Shown: positions 27,655-36,742, counted from the first letter of the stretch. The stretch is 64,000 nucleotides of DNA from Staphylococcus sp. CAG:324 (GCA_000433035.1 FR890813.1:77220-141219), one strand, 5' to 3'. Notes: a model not told the origin generated them from the letters alone. Translations and numbers: made by a program.

Positions 27655-28098
27655 TTACAAATATTTAAATTCAAAATCTATTTTACTTTCATCCATTTTA
27701 ATAATCAAATAGGTTCCTTTTGTTTTATCTCTAGGTAATATTGGTGAACCGGGATTGCAAACATAAGTTCCATCTATTTCTTTTAATATATGTTTATGTG
27801 TATGTCCATAAATAAAAATCTTACAATTTTTACTCTTAATAACATGATTGGTAATGAAAAAGTATTGATGACCATGAGTCATATACAAATCACCATAAGG
27901 TGTATTTATAATCATTTCCGTTGGATATTCTGATCCAATATCACAATTGCCCTTTACAGCTTTAAATGGAAAGATTTCTGAAAAAGAAATCTGACTATCA
28001 CCCGCATGTAAAAAAAGTTCCGCATCCCTATTTTCTTCTACAATTCTATTTAAAATCTCTTTGTGACCATGAGTGTCACTTGTAACAACTATTTTCAT
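27655..28098 (-). CDS. YfcE/MJ0936-type metallophosphoesterase
   Basis: Small calcineurin-like phosphodiesterase of 147 aa. Metal-binding motifs run in order: TSDTHG, LHAGDS, KGNCD, MTHGHQ and IYGHTHK, then a CNPGSP ending. It should hydrolyse a phosphodiester in the cytoplasm. The start ATG abuts the stop of the upstream membrane-protein gene. Family members vary in substrate, so none is proposed. Confidence 0.93.
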   Translation of the reverse strand: MKIVVTSDTHGHKEILNRIVEENRDAELFLHAGDSQISFSEIFPFKAVKGNCDIGSEYPTEMIINTPYGDLYMTHGHQYFFITNHVIKSKNCKIFIYGHTHKHILKEIDGTYVCNPGSPILPRDKTKGTYLIIKMDESKIDFEFKYL

Positions 28099-28755
28099 CT
28101 AATTAAATGGTTGCTCCTCCTTTTTATAAATATATTTACCGATGATTTTACTAAAAAAAGAAATTATTGGCCCCATTGCCAAAAAAGTTAAAATAGTATT
28201 AAAATTAATTATATCAGTCCTTTTCAATATAAGAACACCAATAACTAATGCAATTATTGTACATAATAGATCAATTATCATTCTAGACAATCGATAAGAT
28301 AGTTTTTTAAATCTTAATTTCAATATAAGTGGTAGACTATCATAAGGAGCAATTCCCATTCTTGCACCTCCATATAAAGCAATACCAAAACTTACAATGA
28401 TAAGTCCCAAAAGACCATATACAATTTTAAGTATGCCATTATTCGTATTCATATTGAAATAAAGAAATAATCTAAGAAAAAAATCACTGAAAAATCCCGT
28501 CAATAATAAATTAATTATTGTTCCAATATGCACTTCTTTTCTTAAAAAAATCAACATAAAGAGGAAAAAAATGAAATTAATCATTAAATAAAAAAACGTA
28601 TAATTTAGAAATTCATTATTAAATATATACATTATAGAAAAAACCATTGCGGAAAGCGGATCTTGTCCAAGCGATGAAAGTTTATATAAAGATACTCCTA
28701 AACCTACAAATACTGTTCCAATTATTATGCCCATTACTTTTTTTAACCTTCTCAT
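28099..28755 (-). CDS. YczE/YitT-like membrane protein
   Basis: Integral membrane protein of 218 aa with about five hydrophobic segments. The loop YKLSSLGQDPLSAMVFS and the later YGGARMGIAPYDSLPLIL form an internal repeat typical of the YczE/YyaS family. The frame extends to a GTG at 28767, but AGGTGG sits 8 nt before the ATG at 28755. Transport or regulatory role unknown. It follows the FlaR-type kinase gene by 12 bp from this start. Confidence 0.85.
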   Translation of the reverse strand: MRRLKKVMGIIIGTVFVGLGVSLYKLSSLGQDPLSAMVFSIMYIFNNEFLNYTFFYLMINFIFFLFMLIFLRKEVHIGTIINLLLTGFFSDFFLRLFLYFNMNTNNGILKIVYGLLGLIIVSFGIALYGGARMGIAPYDSLPLILKLRFKKLSYRLSRMIIDLLCTIIALVIGVLILKRTDIINFNTILTFLAMGPIISFFSKIIGKYIYKKEEQPFN

Positions 28756-28767
28756 TATTTTTTCCAC

Positions 28768-29280
28768 CTAATTTAAAATATTATTTTTTCTTAAATATTT
28801 TTCAAGTTGTTTCCTATTTTTAAAAGTTAATTTAATGTTTTTTGTTTTGTTTAAGTTTTCTATATGCTTTTTTCTTCTTTTATTCGTTCTACTTTGATAT
28901 AAAATCCACCATCTAAACCCCAAATCAAATGTTTCGATACACGGACAGGATTCTCTTTTTTTATTTTTATTTTCTTTAAATCGTTGTTTTGCCATCTTAT
29001 AACAATAAAAACGATTATAATTTAAAAAAATAGTTATATCACTTTCTTCAAATCTTCTTTTTCCAATATTCGAATAATTGCCATCAATGACCCAGCCATC
29101 AGGATTATCATTTAAAAATTTTTCAACAATTGCATTCTTTTCTTCAAAGGTTCTTTCTTGCCAATTATCGTAAAAATTTACTGCATCTAAATAAAGCAAA
29201 GGAAGATTATAATGGTTTGCCAATGTTTTAGCCAAAGTAGACTTACCACTTCCACTATAACCAATAATTTGAATTTTCAT
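28768..29280 (-). CDS. P-loop nucleotide kinase-like protein (FlaR type)
   Basis: A 170-aa P-loop protein. Walker A is IIGYSGSGKSTLAK, followed by LYLDAVNFYDNW and WVIDGNYSNIGKRRFEE, the pattern of the family annotated as DNA topology modulation protein FlaR, related to adenylate and shikimate kinases. The C-terminus is lysine-rich. AGGAG precedes the ATG. First gene of a possible long minus-strand unit (29280 down to 23358). The phosphoacceptor is unknown and the FlaR name is historical. Confidence 0.85.
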   Translation of the reverse strand: MKIQIIGYSGSGKSTLAKTLANHYNLPLLYLDAVNFYDNWQERTFEEKNAIVEKFLNDNPDGWVIDGNYSNIGKRRFEESDITIFLNYNRFYCYKMAKQRFKENKNKKRESCPCIETFDLGFRWWILYQSRTNKRRKKHIENLNKTKNIKLTFKNRKQLEKYLRKNNILN

Positions 29281-29374
29281 ATGTTTCTCCTATTTATATA
29301 GTTATATTATATCATTTTATATAATAAAAATCATAATATTTGATAATAGGATCTTGTCTTTTAATACTAATAAA

Positions 29375-29403
29375 TTGTATTTCTATGAAAAAAATGTTAT
29401 AAT
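29375..29403 (+). promoter_or_regulatory. Promoter of ktrBA
   Basis: TTGTAT (29375-29380), 17-nt spacer, TATAAT (29398-29403). Predicted transcription start is only about 20 nt before the ktrB start codon. Confidence 0.6.
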
Positions 29404-29429
29404 ATTGATACGAAAAGTGGTGATAAAAA

Positions 29430-30782
29430 TTGCGAAAATTAATTAAATCTATTACACCAACCCAGCTTATTGCTTTAGGTTTTATGTTGGTTATTTTAAT
29501 AGGAAGTTTTTTATTATCACTGCCTATTTCAGCAAAAAATTTAAAATGGACTAATTATTTAAATGCTCTTTTTACCGCAACCTCGGCTACTTGTGTAACT
29601 GGTCTTGTTACTTATGATACTAACACTCATTTTAGTATTTTTGGTCAAATTGTTATTTTGGTCTTAATTCAAATTGGTGGAATCGGTTTTATGACCATTC
29701 TTTCCACAATTGGAATTTATTTAAAGAAAAAAATTAATCTCTATGAAAGAAAAATCATTATGCAAGCATCTGGTTCAATAAGTACCCAAGGTGTAATTGC
29801 TTTAGTTAAAAGAATTGGTAAAACTACCCTCATCATTGAAGGAATTGGAGCAATCTTACTTGCGAGTCGGTTTATTCCCGTCTTTGGAATGGGAAAAGGC
29901 ATCTATTTTTCTATTTTTCACTCTATCTCAGCCTTTTGCAATGCTGGATTTGATTTAATGGGCAGTTTAGGTAATGAGTTTTGTTCTCTAACTAATTTTG
30001 TTGGTGACTGGGTTGTTAATCTTACCATTATGGGATTAATCATTTCTGGTGGTTTGGGCTTTTTTGTTTGGTCTAACATTATTGATACAAAATGTTGTTT
30101 TAGAAAAATGAAATTACATACCAAAATTGTTCTTTCTGCCACAGCCTTTTTAATTATTGTTCCTAGCTTTCTCTTTTTTATATTTGAAAAGGATAACCCT
30201 ATGACGATAAAAAATTTACCAATAGATGAAAAAATTCTCGCTAGTCTTTTTCAAAGTGTTACAACAAGAACAGCGGGTTTTAATACTATTGATTTATCAA
30301 AAATAAATGATTCAAGTGCCTTACTTACTATTTTCTTAATGGCTATTGGAGGTAGTCCCGGTTCTACTGCTGGAGGAATCAAAACAACAACTTTTGTAGT
30401 TTCTATTTTAAGTATTGTCTTTTCTACCAAGCAACAATCCACTATTGTTATTGGTAAAAGACAATTAGAAAATAATATTATTAAACAGGCAAGTGCTATT
30501 ATAAGTCTTTTCTTATTTAGTATTATTTTATCATCTCTTATGATTATTGCTATTGATAATATTACTCTACTTGATGCTCTTTTTGAAACAACCTCTGCTA
30601 TTGCAACAGTAGGACTTTCAAATGGTGTAGATGTTTCATCACTTAGTTCAATATCAAAATTAGTTTTGATATTTCTTATGTATATAGGACGAATTGGCGT
30701 TATTTCAATTGCTTTTTTGTTTAATAAAAAAGGGGATAATGAATTGTTAAAACGTCCAGTTGAAAAAATATTAATTGGTTAG
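29430..30782 (+). CDS. ktrB: Potassium uptake channel subunit KtrB
   Basis: TrkH/KtrB family K+ translocating subunit, 450 aa. Four membrane-pore-membrane repeats are visible by their filter-like segments: TATSATCVTGL, HSISAFCNAGFDLMG, QSVTTRTAGFNTID and ETTSAIATVGLSNG; the gating-loop region IGGSPGSTAGGIKTTTF precedes the last repeat. Start: TTG at 29430 after GGTGAT; no better ATG exists for 18 codons. 12 bp upstream of ktrA. It imports K+ with KtrA as gating ring. Confidence 0.94.
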   Translation: MRKLIKSITPTQLIALGFMLVILIGSFLLSLPISAKNLKWTNYLNALFTATSATCVTGLVTYDTNTHFSIFGQIVILVLIQIGGIGFMTILSTIGIYLKKKINLYERKIIMQASGSISTQGVIALVKRIGKTTLIIEGIGAILLASRFIPVFGMGKGIYFSIFHSISAFCNAGFDLMGSLGNEFCSLTNFVGDWVVNLTIMGLIISGGLGFFVWSNIIDTKCCFRKMKLHTKIVLSATAFLIIVPSFLFFIFEKDNPMTIKNLPIDEKILASLFQSVTTRTAGFNTIDLSKINDSSALLTIFLMAIGGSPGSTAGGIKTTTFVVSILSIVFSTKQQSTIVIGKRQLENNIIKQASAIISLFLFSIILSSLMIIAIDNITLLDALFETTSAIATVGLSNGVDVSSLSSISKLVLIFLMYIGRIGVISIAFLFNKKGDNELLKRPVEKILIG

Positions 30783-30794
30783 GAGAAATGCTAT

Positions 30795-31463
30795 ATGAAA
30801 TCATTATTAGTAATAGGAATGGGAAGATTTGGTAAACATTTAGCTAGAAAATTAATGGAACTAGGTAATGATGTAATGATTATTGATAAAGATGAGTCCA
30901 TTATAAATACTTTATCTGCTTCTTTTACGGATGCCTTTGTTGGTGATTGCACAAATCCAGCAGTCATTCATTCATTAGGGATAAATAATTTTGATATTTG
31001 TTTTGTGACTATCGGTGATAATTTCCAATCCTCATTAGAAATTACCTCTTTATTAAAAGAAGCTGGTGCTAAATACATTGTGTCTAAGGCAACTGTTGAT
31101 ATGCAAGCTAAATTTTTAAAACAAATCGGTGCTGATGAAGTTGTTTATCCTGAACACGATATGGCAATTAGACTTGCTATCAAACACAATGCTAACAATG
31201 TCTTTGATTATATTGAAATAGGTCAATCCTATGCGATATATGAGACCCCTATTTTAAAAAGTTGGGTAGGTAAATCAATCCTTGATATTAATGTTAGAAA
31301 AATCTATCGCATTAATATTATTGCAATTAAAAAAGGAATTGAACTCATATCATCACCTGATCCCCATTATATCTTTGAAGATAGCGATCACATTATCGTT
31401 ATTGCCACAAGTAAAGACATTAATGCTTTAACAAATTCAATTGAAAACGAAAAAAATAGGTAA
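30795..31463 (+). CDS. ktrA: Potassium uptake regulatory subunit KtrA
   Basis: RCK protein of 222 aa. The TrkA-N Rossmann domain starts SLLVIGMGRFGKHLARKL, with acidic IIDKDES binding ribose; the RCK-C domain covers about 135-220. It forms the ring that opens KtrB on ATP/ADP exchange; RCK-C in some members binds c-di-AMP. AGGAGAAATG precedes the start. The transcript ends at the 31453-31490 hairpin. Confidence 0.95.
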   Translation: MKSLLVIGMGRFGKHLARKLMELGNDVMIIDKDESIINTLSASFTDAFVGDCTNPAVIHSLGINNFDICFVTIGDNFQSSLEITSLLKEAGAKYIVSKATVDMQAKFLKQIGADEVVYPEHDMAIRLAIKHNANNVFDYIEIGQSYAIYETPILKSWVGKSILDINVRKIYRINIIAIKKGIELISSPDPHYIFEDSDHIIVIATSKDINALTNSIENEKNR

Positions 31464-31490
31464 TTCACCTTAAATGAATTACCTATTTTT
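31453..31490 (+). terminator. Terminator of ktrBA
   Basis: 16-bp stem AAAAATAGGTAATTCA with its complement around a 6-nt loop, overlapping the ktrA stop and ending in TTTTTATTTT. Confidence 0.9.
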
Positions 31491-31769
31491 ATTTTAAAAT
31501 GAAAACGTCTCTTATAGCTTCTCAAAGATGTTTATAGAAGTATGCAAAAAGCCTTGATTTACAAACGGTTTCCCATTTTTACTTGTATCTTCTCCTATCC
31601 TTTCACATCAGTTGGTTTTGTAAAGTTGAGCACCACAAACAGAGCACCAAATACAAGCATAGGGAAGGAGTACCTTTTTCCGTAAAAATCACTCATTTTC
31701 CATTTATGACAATAAACGTAATTTTTGATTATTGAGAATGCCCCAAACCCTTACATAAACTAGGTTTTG
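31491..31769. other. Gene-free stretch with a small membrane-protein-like fragment
   Basis: On the minus strand 31595-31751 is open and reads a hydrophobic C-terminal-like peptide including YSFPMLVFGALFVVLNFTK before TAG. An internal ATG at 31696 has no ribosome site. The block looks richer in G+C than its neighbours and sits at the 3' side of the reductase-like gene. It is probably a remnant brought in with that gene. I see nothing else here. Confidence 0.3.
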
Positions 31770-32450
31770 TTAGTGAATCACCTCATAGCGTAATCTAAGA
31801 TACGAGTTCTCTAAAACTATACATTCTTGCAACTTCATAACACCCAATTTTGATAATTCGCATTCTTCTGTCAAGGACTTTCCATCAATTAGAGTAGACG
31901 TATCCTTTCCACCAATTAAAACAGGTGCTATAATAATATCAACATAATCAAACAATTTTTCACGAAGAAATAGGCTATTCAATGTTCCTCCAGTTTGGAT
32001 TGTTATTCTCTCGCAACCATATTCCGATTTAAGTTTGATGAGGGCATCTTTTAAGGATAATTCATTTTGATATATGATATGAAGATTTTCCTCCTCTACG
32101 TTAAAGGCAGGATGTTTTGTGTTTGTCGTAATTAGTACAAACTCTTTTGATAAAGCACAAAAATAGCGTATACCATTTTCATTCAAATGTTTGTTATCAA
32201 TTACAACAAAAGAAACTGATGTTTTCTTTGGCATTTCCTTTTTATTTACTCCCATTTTTTCTTGCACTCTACCCGAGTTGAAAGACCACAAGTCTGTTGT
32301 CTGCTCTATCTCATAATATTGGTGTAATCCCTCATTAACGCCTTTAATTTTAGGAAAATCCTTATCTACATCCAAATCATCGGTTGCACCAGTGCTTATT
32401 TTCCCATCAACAGACATAAGCATAAACAATGTTGTAATCGGTCTGTCCAT
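31770..32450 (-). CDS. RibD C-terminal/dihydrofolate reductase-like protein
   Basis: A 226-aa protein of the DHFR-like RibD C-terminal family. RPITTLFMLMSVDGKIS opens the fold; ITIQTGGTLNSLFLREKLFD and IIIAPVLIGGKDTSTLIDG are the family's cofactor-side and C-terminal motifs. Start: ATG 32450 with GGAGGAG directly upstream; the frame extends to a GTG at 32465 that lies in that site. Not next to other riboflavin genes. Composition seems richer in G+C than its surroundings, suggesting acquisition. The NADPH-dependent substrate is unknown. Confidence 0.85.
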   Translation of the reverse strand: MDRPITTLFMLMSVDGKISTGATDDLDVDKDFPKIKGVNEGLHQYYEIEQTTDLWSFNSGRVQEKMGVNKKEMPKKTSVSFVVIDNKHLNENGIRYFCALSKEFVLITTNTKHPAFNVEEENLHIIYQNELSLKDALIKLKSEYGCERITIQTGGTLNSLFLREKLFDYVDIIIAPVLIGGKDTSTLIDGKSLTEECELSKLGVMKLQECIVLENSYLRLRYEVIH

Positions 32451-32672
32451 TTTACTCTCCTCCACAAATTTAAATTGTTAATTTGTATGAATGATATTTA
32501 TTGTATATCTGCCCGTATTGTTTTACATCTTCATAAGAATTTTAGTCACCATTTAGCCACTCTCAATCGGCATTTTCTTTTGGATTTTACTTACTATCCT
32601 TATGAAAACCTATCTTTGCAATGGCTTTTTTGTTTTAAGATTTTTCAACCATAAAAATCTAATACTATTTTT

Positions 32673-35258
32673 TTATTCTTTAACCCACTTTGCATAAAGC
32701 CTCAAATCACCAGTTGTTCCTTCCGTGATATTAGTAACGGGATCTCCACTACAATCAGAATTTAAATACCAACCAATAAATATATATCCATTGCAACTTG
32801 CTTTTTCTAAAATAAATTCATCAATAATACTATAAGTTAAATGAACGGTTGGTAATATTGGACTAACACCTGTTATTTCATTAATTACATATTTATTTGG
32901 CAAATTATCAAAAGCAGGAATATTGGTACCTTTTTGCCACTGATGGAAACGGAAAAAAATCTGCACTTTACCAGCTGATGTTTTTTTGAATGACTCACTA
33001 TATGAAGGATAAGAAGTTTTTATAACATTTAGCAAGTAAGCATTCATTTCCTGATATTTTATTCGATATGGATATGTATTTAAAAAATAATTTTCATCAT
33101 CGACCGGCACATAATTATCACTATTTGTACCTTCAATTGGCTTATAAATAAGGGTTCCTATTGTTTGTTCAAAAATATAAATATCAATTGCTTTTAATTC
33201 TTCAACACTTGACCAAGTGGCCGTACCATAACTTCCGGAATTTGCAACAAATTGATAAACTTGATCAATTTTAGTAAGCCCAGAAATGATACCAACCTTG
33301 CTATTTAGCCATTCAAATAAGTCAGTATAAAATTCCTCAATAAATTCATCTTTACTTTGCCAACTTTGAATCGTTTTCGTATTTAGATTGGCATCATAAA
33401 TAATCTTATAAGTTTTTATATGATATAAGGCATTTACGACAATATCCTTTGTTACATTTGTAAACTCTTGATCCCAACCGATAAACTCATATCCCTCTTT
33501 TACCGGATTGAAAGGTGCTACAGCATTATACCCTTCCCTTACAATAGCTTCTTTTAAAATATTACCATCAATATCTTTAAAAATAACTTTGTAAGTTGGT
33601 AGAGTATTTATCCATTCACGATCGGGTAAAATAATATCATTTTGGGTTAAAACATCACAAGTAACAAAATCTACCCCTTTATCAATCCATTCTTGAAGTG
33701 TTTCAATTGAAGTATATTGATTAAAAGTATAACAAGCAACATCAATACCCGCTTCATGATAACGATCTATCCATTCTTGTGAGTTGCTATAACTAATATT
33801 GAAACTAATATCAAAATTCCAACTCACACATCTTTCAAAAGTATCTCTACTTTCAATAGAATTTACTAAATATTGACAAGGAATATAATCATAACCATTA
33901 TTTCTAACCCATTCTAAACATTTATATTGTGAACCAAGAAAAATAATTTTATCAAGCATATGATATTTATCAATTATTTTCATCAATTCACTCATTCTCG
34001 AAGTATCATTATTATTAATACCATTTGAATATTTTAATTCTATTACTGCATAAACATTATATTCTTTACAAATTTCCAAATAACGCTCTAAAGTACAAAT
34101 TTTAGTTGTATAAGAAATACCTCCACGAGTTGTTGTATATTCAATATCTTTGAGATCTTCCCAATTCGTATTAGCAATTGCAATATTGTTGAAAGTATCA
34201 TCATGACACACAACAAAAACTCCATCTTTTGTTTGTTTTAAATCGCATTCTAAAGCTTGATATTTTTTTATCTTTACACCATTTATAAAGGCTTCCTCAC
34301 TATTCATAATTCCTAAATAGCTTCCCGCATGACCAATAAAAATCACATCTTTTCCACTTGCTTCCATTGCAGAAAGTTCCTTTTCCCAAACTGCTTGTAA
34401 AACAAGATTACCAAGATTAGGAATACTTTCAAGTGATAATTCAAAAATTGTTTCATCATCTAATTTATACCCTTTGAAAAGATACCCCTCTTTGGTTGGC
34501 TCTTTTAAAGTAAGTGGCAACATATCAATATTATATGTTTGAATTAAGCTAGAACCAGTACCACCATCTAAAAGATATGTAATTTCATAATTCATCATCT
34601 GCAAATTCGCGTTTAAAACAAGATTATGACTAGGCATTGTTTGTGGTATTTCATTATCCCAACCTAAAAATTCATATCCTAAGACATTTACACTATTATA
34701 AACATCAATGGGTTCTTGATACTCATACGTATGCACTATATCTTCTTGACCTTCTATTTTATAGGTTATTGTATAACTCAATTTAGTAAAGATTGCTTCA
34801 AATTCTAAATTTTGTGCTGGCATTTTATCTGGAATCGTTTTATCCCAACCATTAAAGTTATATCCTTCCTTTGTTGGATTATTTGGTGCTTTTATTTCAT
34901 CTTGATACTCATATGTTTGCACTATATCTTCTTGACCTTCTATTTTATAGGTTATTGTATAACTCAATTTAGTAAAGATGGGTATCACTTTTACCTCTTT
35001 TGATTCAACAACTGTATTGTGATCTATTAAATTAGTTCCATCTAAACTCCAACCTAAAAATTTATATCCTTCTCTTGTAACAAGAACATCCTTTAATATT
35101 TCTGCCAAATTATCATTTATCTTAATTTCACCATTATATTGATTCACTAAAACATCATTTTCTTTTAAATCATAAAATATTTGAGCTTTCTTGTTGCAAC
35201 CACATAAAAGTGTCATTATTAAAAACATTACCGAAATTAAACAAAATCCTTTTTTCAT
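32673..35258 (-). CDS. Lipoprotein with GDPD domain and InlB B-repeats
   Basis: An 861-aa lipoprotein. Start: ATG 35258 after AAGGAGA. The signal ends LLCGC (lipidated Cys21). About four InlB-type repeats (35-290) precede a glycerophosphodiester phosphodiesterase domain (about 303-545) with IGHAGS, ALECDLKQTKDG and VVCHDD: likely His310, Glu337, Asp339 and His352. IGHAGS replaces the usual HRG. Another InlB repeat (about 550-612), an unrecognised region (about 615-800) and a last InlB repeat (GYIFIGWYLNSD) follow. It could cleave glycerophosphodiesters or teichoic-acid polymers outside the cell. Confidence 0.85.
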   Translation of the reverse strand: MKKGFCLISVMFLIMTLLCGCNKKAQIFYDLKENDVLVNQYNGEIKINDNLAEILKDVLVTREGYKFLGWSLDGTNLIDHNTVVESKEVKVIPIFTKLSYTITYKIEGQEDIVQTYEYQDEIKAPNNPTKEGYNFNGWDKTIPDKMPAQNLEFEAIFTKLSYTITYKIEGQEDIVHTYEYQEPIDVYNSVNVLGYEFLGWDNEIPQTMPSHNLVLNANLQMMNYEITYLLDGGTGSSLIQTYNIDMLPLTLKEPTKEGYLFKGYKLDDETIFELSLESIPNLGNLVLQAVWEKELSAMEASGKDVIFIGHAGSYLGIMNSEEAFINGVKIKKYQALECDLKQTKDGVFVVCHDDTFNNIAIANTNWEDLKDIEYTTTRGGISYTTKICTLERYLEICKEYNVYAVIELKYSNGINNNDTSRMSELMKIIDKYHMLDKIIFLGSQYKCLEWVRNNGYDYIPCQYLVNSIESRDTFERCVSWNFDISFNISYSNSQEWIDRYHEAGIDVACYTFNQYTSIETLQEWIDKGVDFVTCDVLTQNDIILPDREWINTLPTYKVIFKDIDGNILKEAIVREGYNAVAPFNPVKEGYEFIGWDQEFTNVTKDIVVNALYHIKTYKIIYDANLNTKTIQSWQSKDEFIEEFYTDLFEWLNSKVGIISGLTKIDQVYQFVANSGSYGTATWSSVEELKAIDIYIFEQTIGTLIYKPIEGTNSDNYVPVDDENYFLNTYPYRIKYQEMNAYLLNVIKTSYPSYSESFKKTSAGKVQIFFRFHQWQKGTNIPAFDNLPNKYVINEITGVSPILPTVHLTYSIIDEFILEKASCNGYIFIGWYLNSDCSGDPVTNITEGTTGDLRLYAKWVKE
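34733..34979. repeat. 61-bp perfect direct repeat inside the GDPD lipoprotein gene
   Basis: 34733-34793 and 34919-34979 are identical over 61 bp, at an offset of 186 bp (62 codons). Similarity continues about 20 bp further at the 34733/34919 side with a few mismatches. It encodes the shared start of two InlB-type repeats (SYTITYKIEGQEDIV), so it reflects a recent duplication or gene conversion. Confidence 0.9.
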
Positions 35259-35361
35259 TTTACATCTCCTTCTTAACAAATATATTATATTGAAAAAAAT
35301 TCTTTTTTCAACTAAATATATAAATATTTGGAAATATAACTAATCTATACTACAAAGGATT

Positions 35362-36657
35362 TTATTTACTTGCTGGTTGTGTATACCCACAAATTTTACA
35401 CCTAAATTCTCTTTTTACTATATCAAGTACAATATCATGTGGTTCATTTTTAAGGTGATTACAAATATTGCATTGTCTTGAATGATATTGAGAAGATTTT
35501 ATATATGAACCATATTGATGATATTCATCATAAGTATTATTACAAAACAAACATGAAAAAGTATGATATAAATCATCTTTTGAACTTATAGAATTTTCAT
35601 GTCCATGAACTTTACAATTGTGACCACCTATATAGTCAAAGGTTGTCATATCAAAATTATAATTGTTAGCATATGACATAAAAGCACTTATCATATTTAC
35701 TCTCATATCAATATAATTATCTGATAATAAATCCCAAAGTGGAATTAATCCTGTTTCTCCATAATTTATAATAACTGATTGATTGTCATCGGCAAATGAT
35801 TGATACCATGACGCATAATTAGCCTCATATGTATTCATATTTGTTATTCCAAATGGAATACCACCTCTAGATTTGCTATAAAAACCCGTTTTAGTATCGC
35901 CTGTTGATAATCCCAATTTTGCTTTTAAATCAAAACTTAAACTGCTACTTGCACCACCAATTCCTGTAATACCACCTTGTATCTCATTATTTAGACTGGT
36001 TTTTATTGCACCATCAAACGCTTGCTCATTAGTAACAATGCTAGTATAAATTTCAATTCTACCTCCAAATATTGCAGATGCTAACATATGAGTACCAAAA
36101 GTATCAAATAAAGTCTCGTAAGTAATTTGGTTATTTCTTACTTTTTCTAAAGTTGCCAAATATGCGGGATGTAAATTATTTTTATAATTAGTTAAGTCGA
36201 CTTGATATAATGGCAAAGATAAGGAATATCGTTCAATATCAGTAATATTTAGACAAAAATATTGACTTGCATAGTTATGATAAGAAAAATTGGCTCCTAG
36301 TTCAAAGCCAGCTTTTGCTCCAGCTGAAAATAATTTAAAATCTACATTACTAGAAATTTTTGTTTGATAATATGCCTCTATTTCGGTATTCAACTCGCTA
36401 AAAGAAAGTCCTGAAAACATTCTTGATGTACTTACATTATAATCCACTCGATTAAAAACAATTGTATTTAACCATTCTTCATCTAAAATGGGCGCACCTA
36501 CCTTAATCCCTTCTGGTACAGCATAGTCTGATTTTACTACATTATAAGAATATCCTAAAGCCTTTCTTTCACTAAGATTATCTGCTTTAACCTTTAGATT
36601 TGTAATAAAAAAAGAACTTACAATTAACAATAACACAATAAATTTTTTTGATTTCAT
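35362..36657 (-). CDS. Secreted MACPF (perforin-fold) protein with CxxC tail
   Basis: A 431-aa protein with a signal peptide (1-25, cut near VKA-DN). The MACPF signature lies at residues 187-199: FGTHMLASAIFGG, matching (Y/F)GTH-x7-GG. A Gly-rich stretch (EIQGGITGIGGASSSLSF, about 225-242) follows where membrane-inserting hairpins are expected. The tail (345-431) has three CxxC pairs (C369/C372, C396/C399, C420/C423) and many His, like small zinc ribbons. No transmembrane anchor, so probably released. MACPF proteins form oligomeric pores; bacterial examples are uncommon and some kill related bacteria. Target unknown. Transcribed from a perfect promoter with a leader peptide and terminator. 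Confidence 0.87.
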   Translation of the reverse strand: MKSKKFIVLLLIVSSFFITNLKVKADNLSERKALGYSYNVVKSDYAVPEGIKVGAPILDEEWLNTIVFNRVDYNVSTSRMFSGLSFSELNTEIEAYYQTKISSNVDFKLFSAGAKAGFELGANFSYHNYASQYFCLNITDIERYSLSLPLYQVDLTNYKNNLHPAYLATLEKVRNNQITYETLFDTFGTHMLASAIFGGRIEIYTSIVTNEQAFDGAIKTSLNNEIQGGITGIGGASSSLSFDLKAKLGLSTGDTKTGFYSKSRGGIPFGITNMNTYEANYASWYQSFADDNQSVIINYGETGLIPLWDLLSDNYIDMRVNMISAFMSYANNYNFDMTTFDYIGGHNCKVHGHENSISSKDDLYHTFSCLFCNNTYDEYHQYGSYIKSSQYHSRQCNICNHLKNEPHDIVLDIVKREFRCKICGYTQPASK

Positions 36658-36708
36658 CTATTTTCTCCTTTGATTATTAAATTTTTTATTATTTTTTCAT
36701 ATAAAAAA

Positions 36709-36730
36709 ACTTTCTTAATTAAAAGAAAGT
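36709..36730 (-). terminator. Leader terminator upstream of the MACPF gene
   Basis: On the minus strand ACTTTCTT, a 6-nt loop, AAGAAAGT and TTTTTTTAT form a compact intrinsic terminator between the promoter at 36774-36802 and the MACPF start at 36657. The first arm is the 3' end of the leader ORF. Confidence 0.75.
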
Positions 36731-36742
36731 AAAATTTTTCAT
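36719..36742 (-). CDS. Putative leader peptide MKNFTFF upstream of the MACPF gene
   Basis: ATG at 36742 followed by six codons and TAA gives MKNFTFF. A purine-rich GGGGGGTGAT site close to the anti-16S consensus ends 4 nt upstream, itself about 10 nt after the predicted transcription start. Three of seven residues are Phe. The last codons form the first arm of the terminator hairpin. Ribosome position on this ORF could therefore decide between termination and readthrough into the MACPF gene. Too short for coding statistics. Confidence 0.45.
   Translation of the reverse strand: MKNFTFF

Noticed and set aside
29404..29430. c-di-AMP riboswitch before ktrB, as in Bacillus
   Set aside because: The predicted leader is only about 20 nt, far too short for a ydaO-type riboswitch.
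32638..32660. AGATTTTT/AAAAATCT hairpin as terminator of the GDPD lipoprotein gene
   Set aside because: AT-rich 8-bp stem with no T-run after it on the minus strand; too weak to call.
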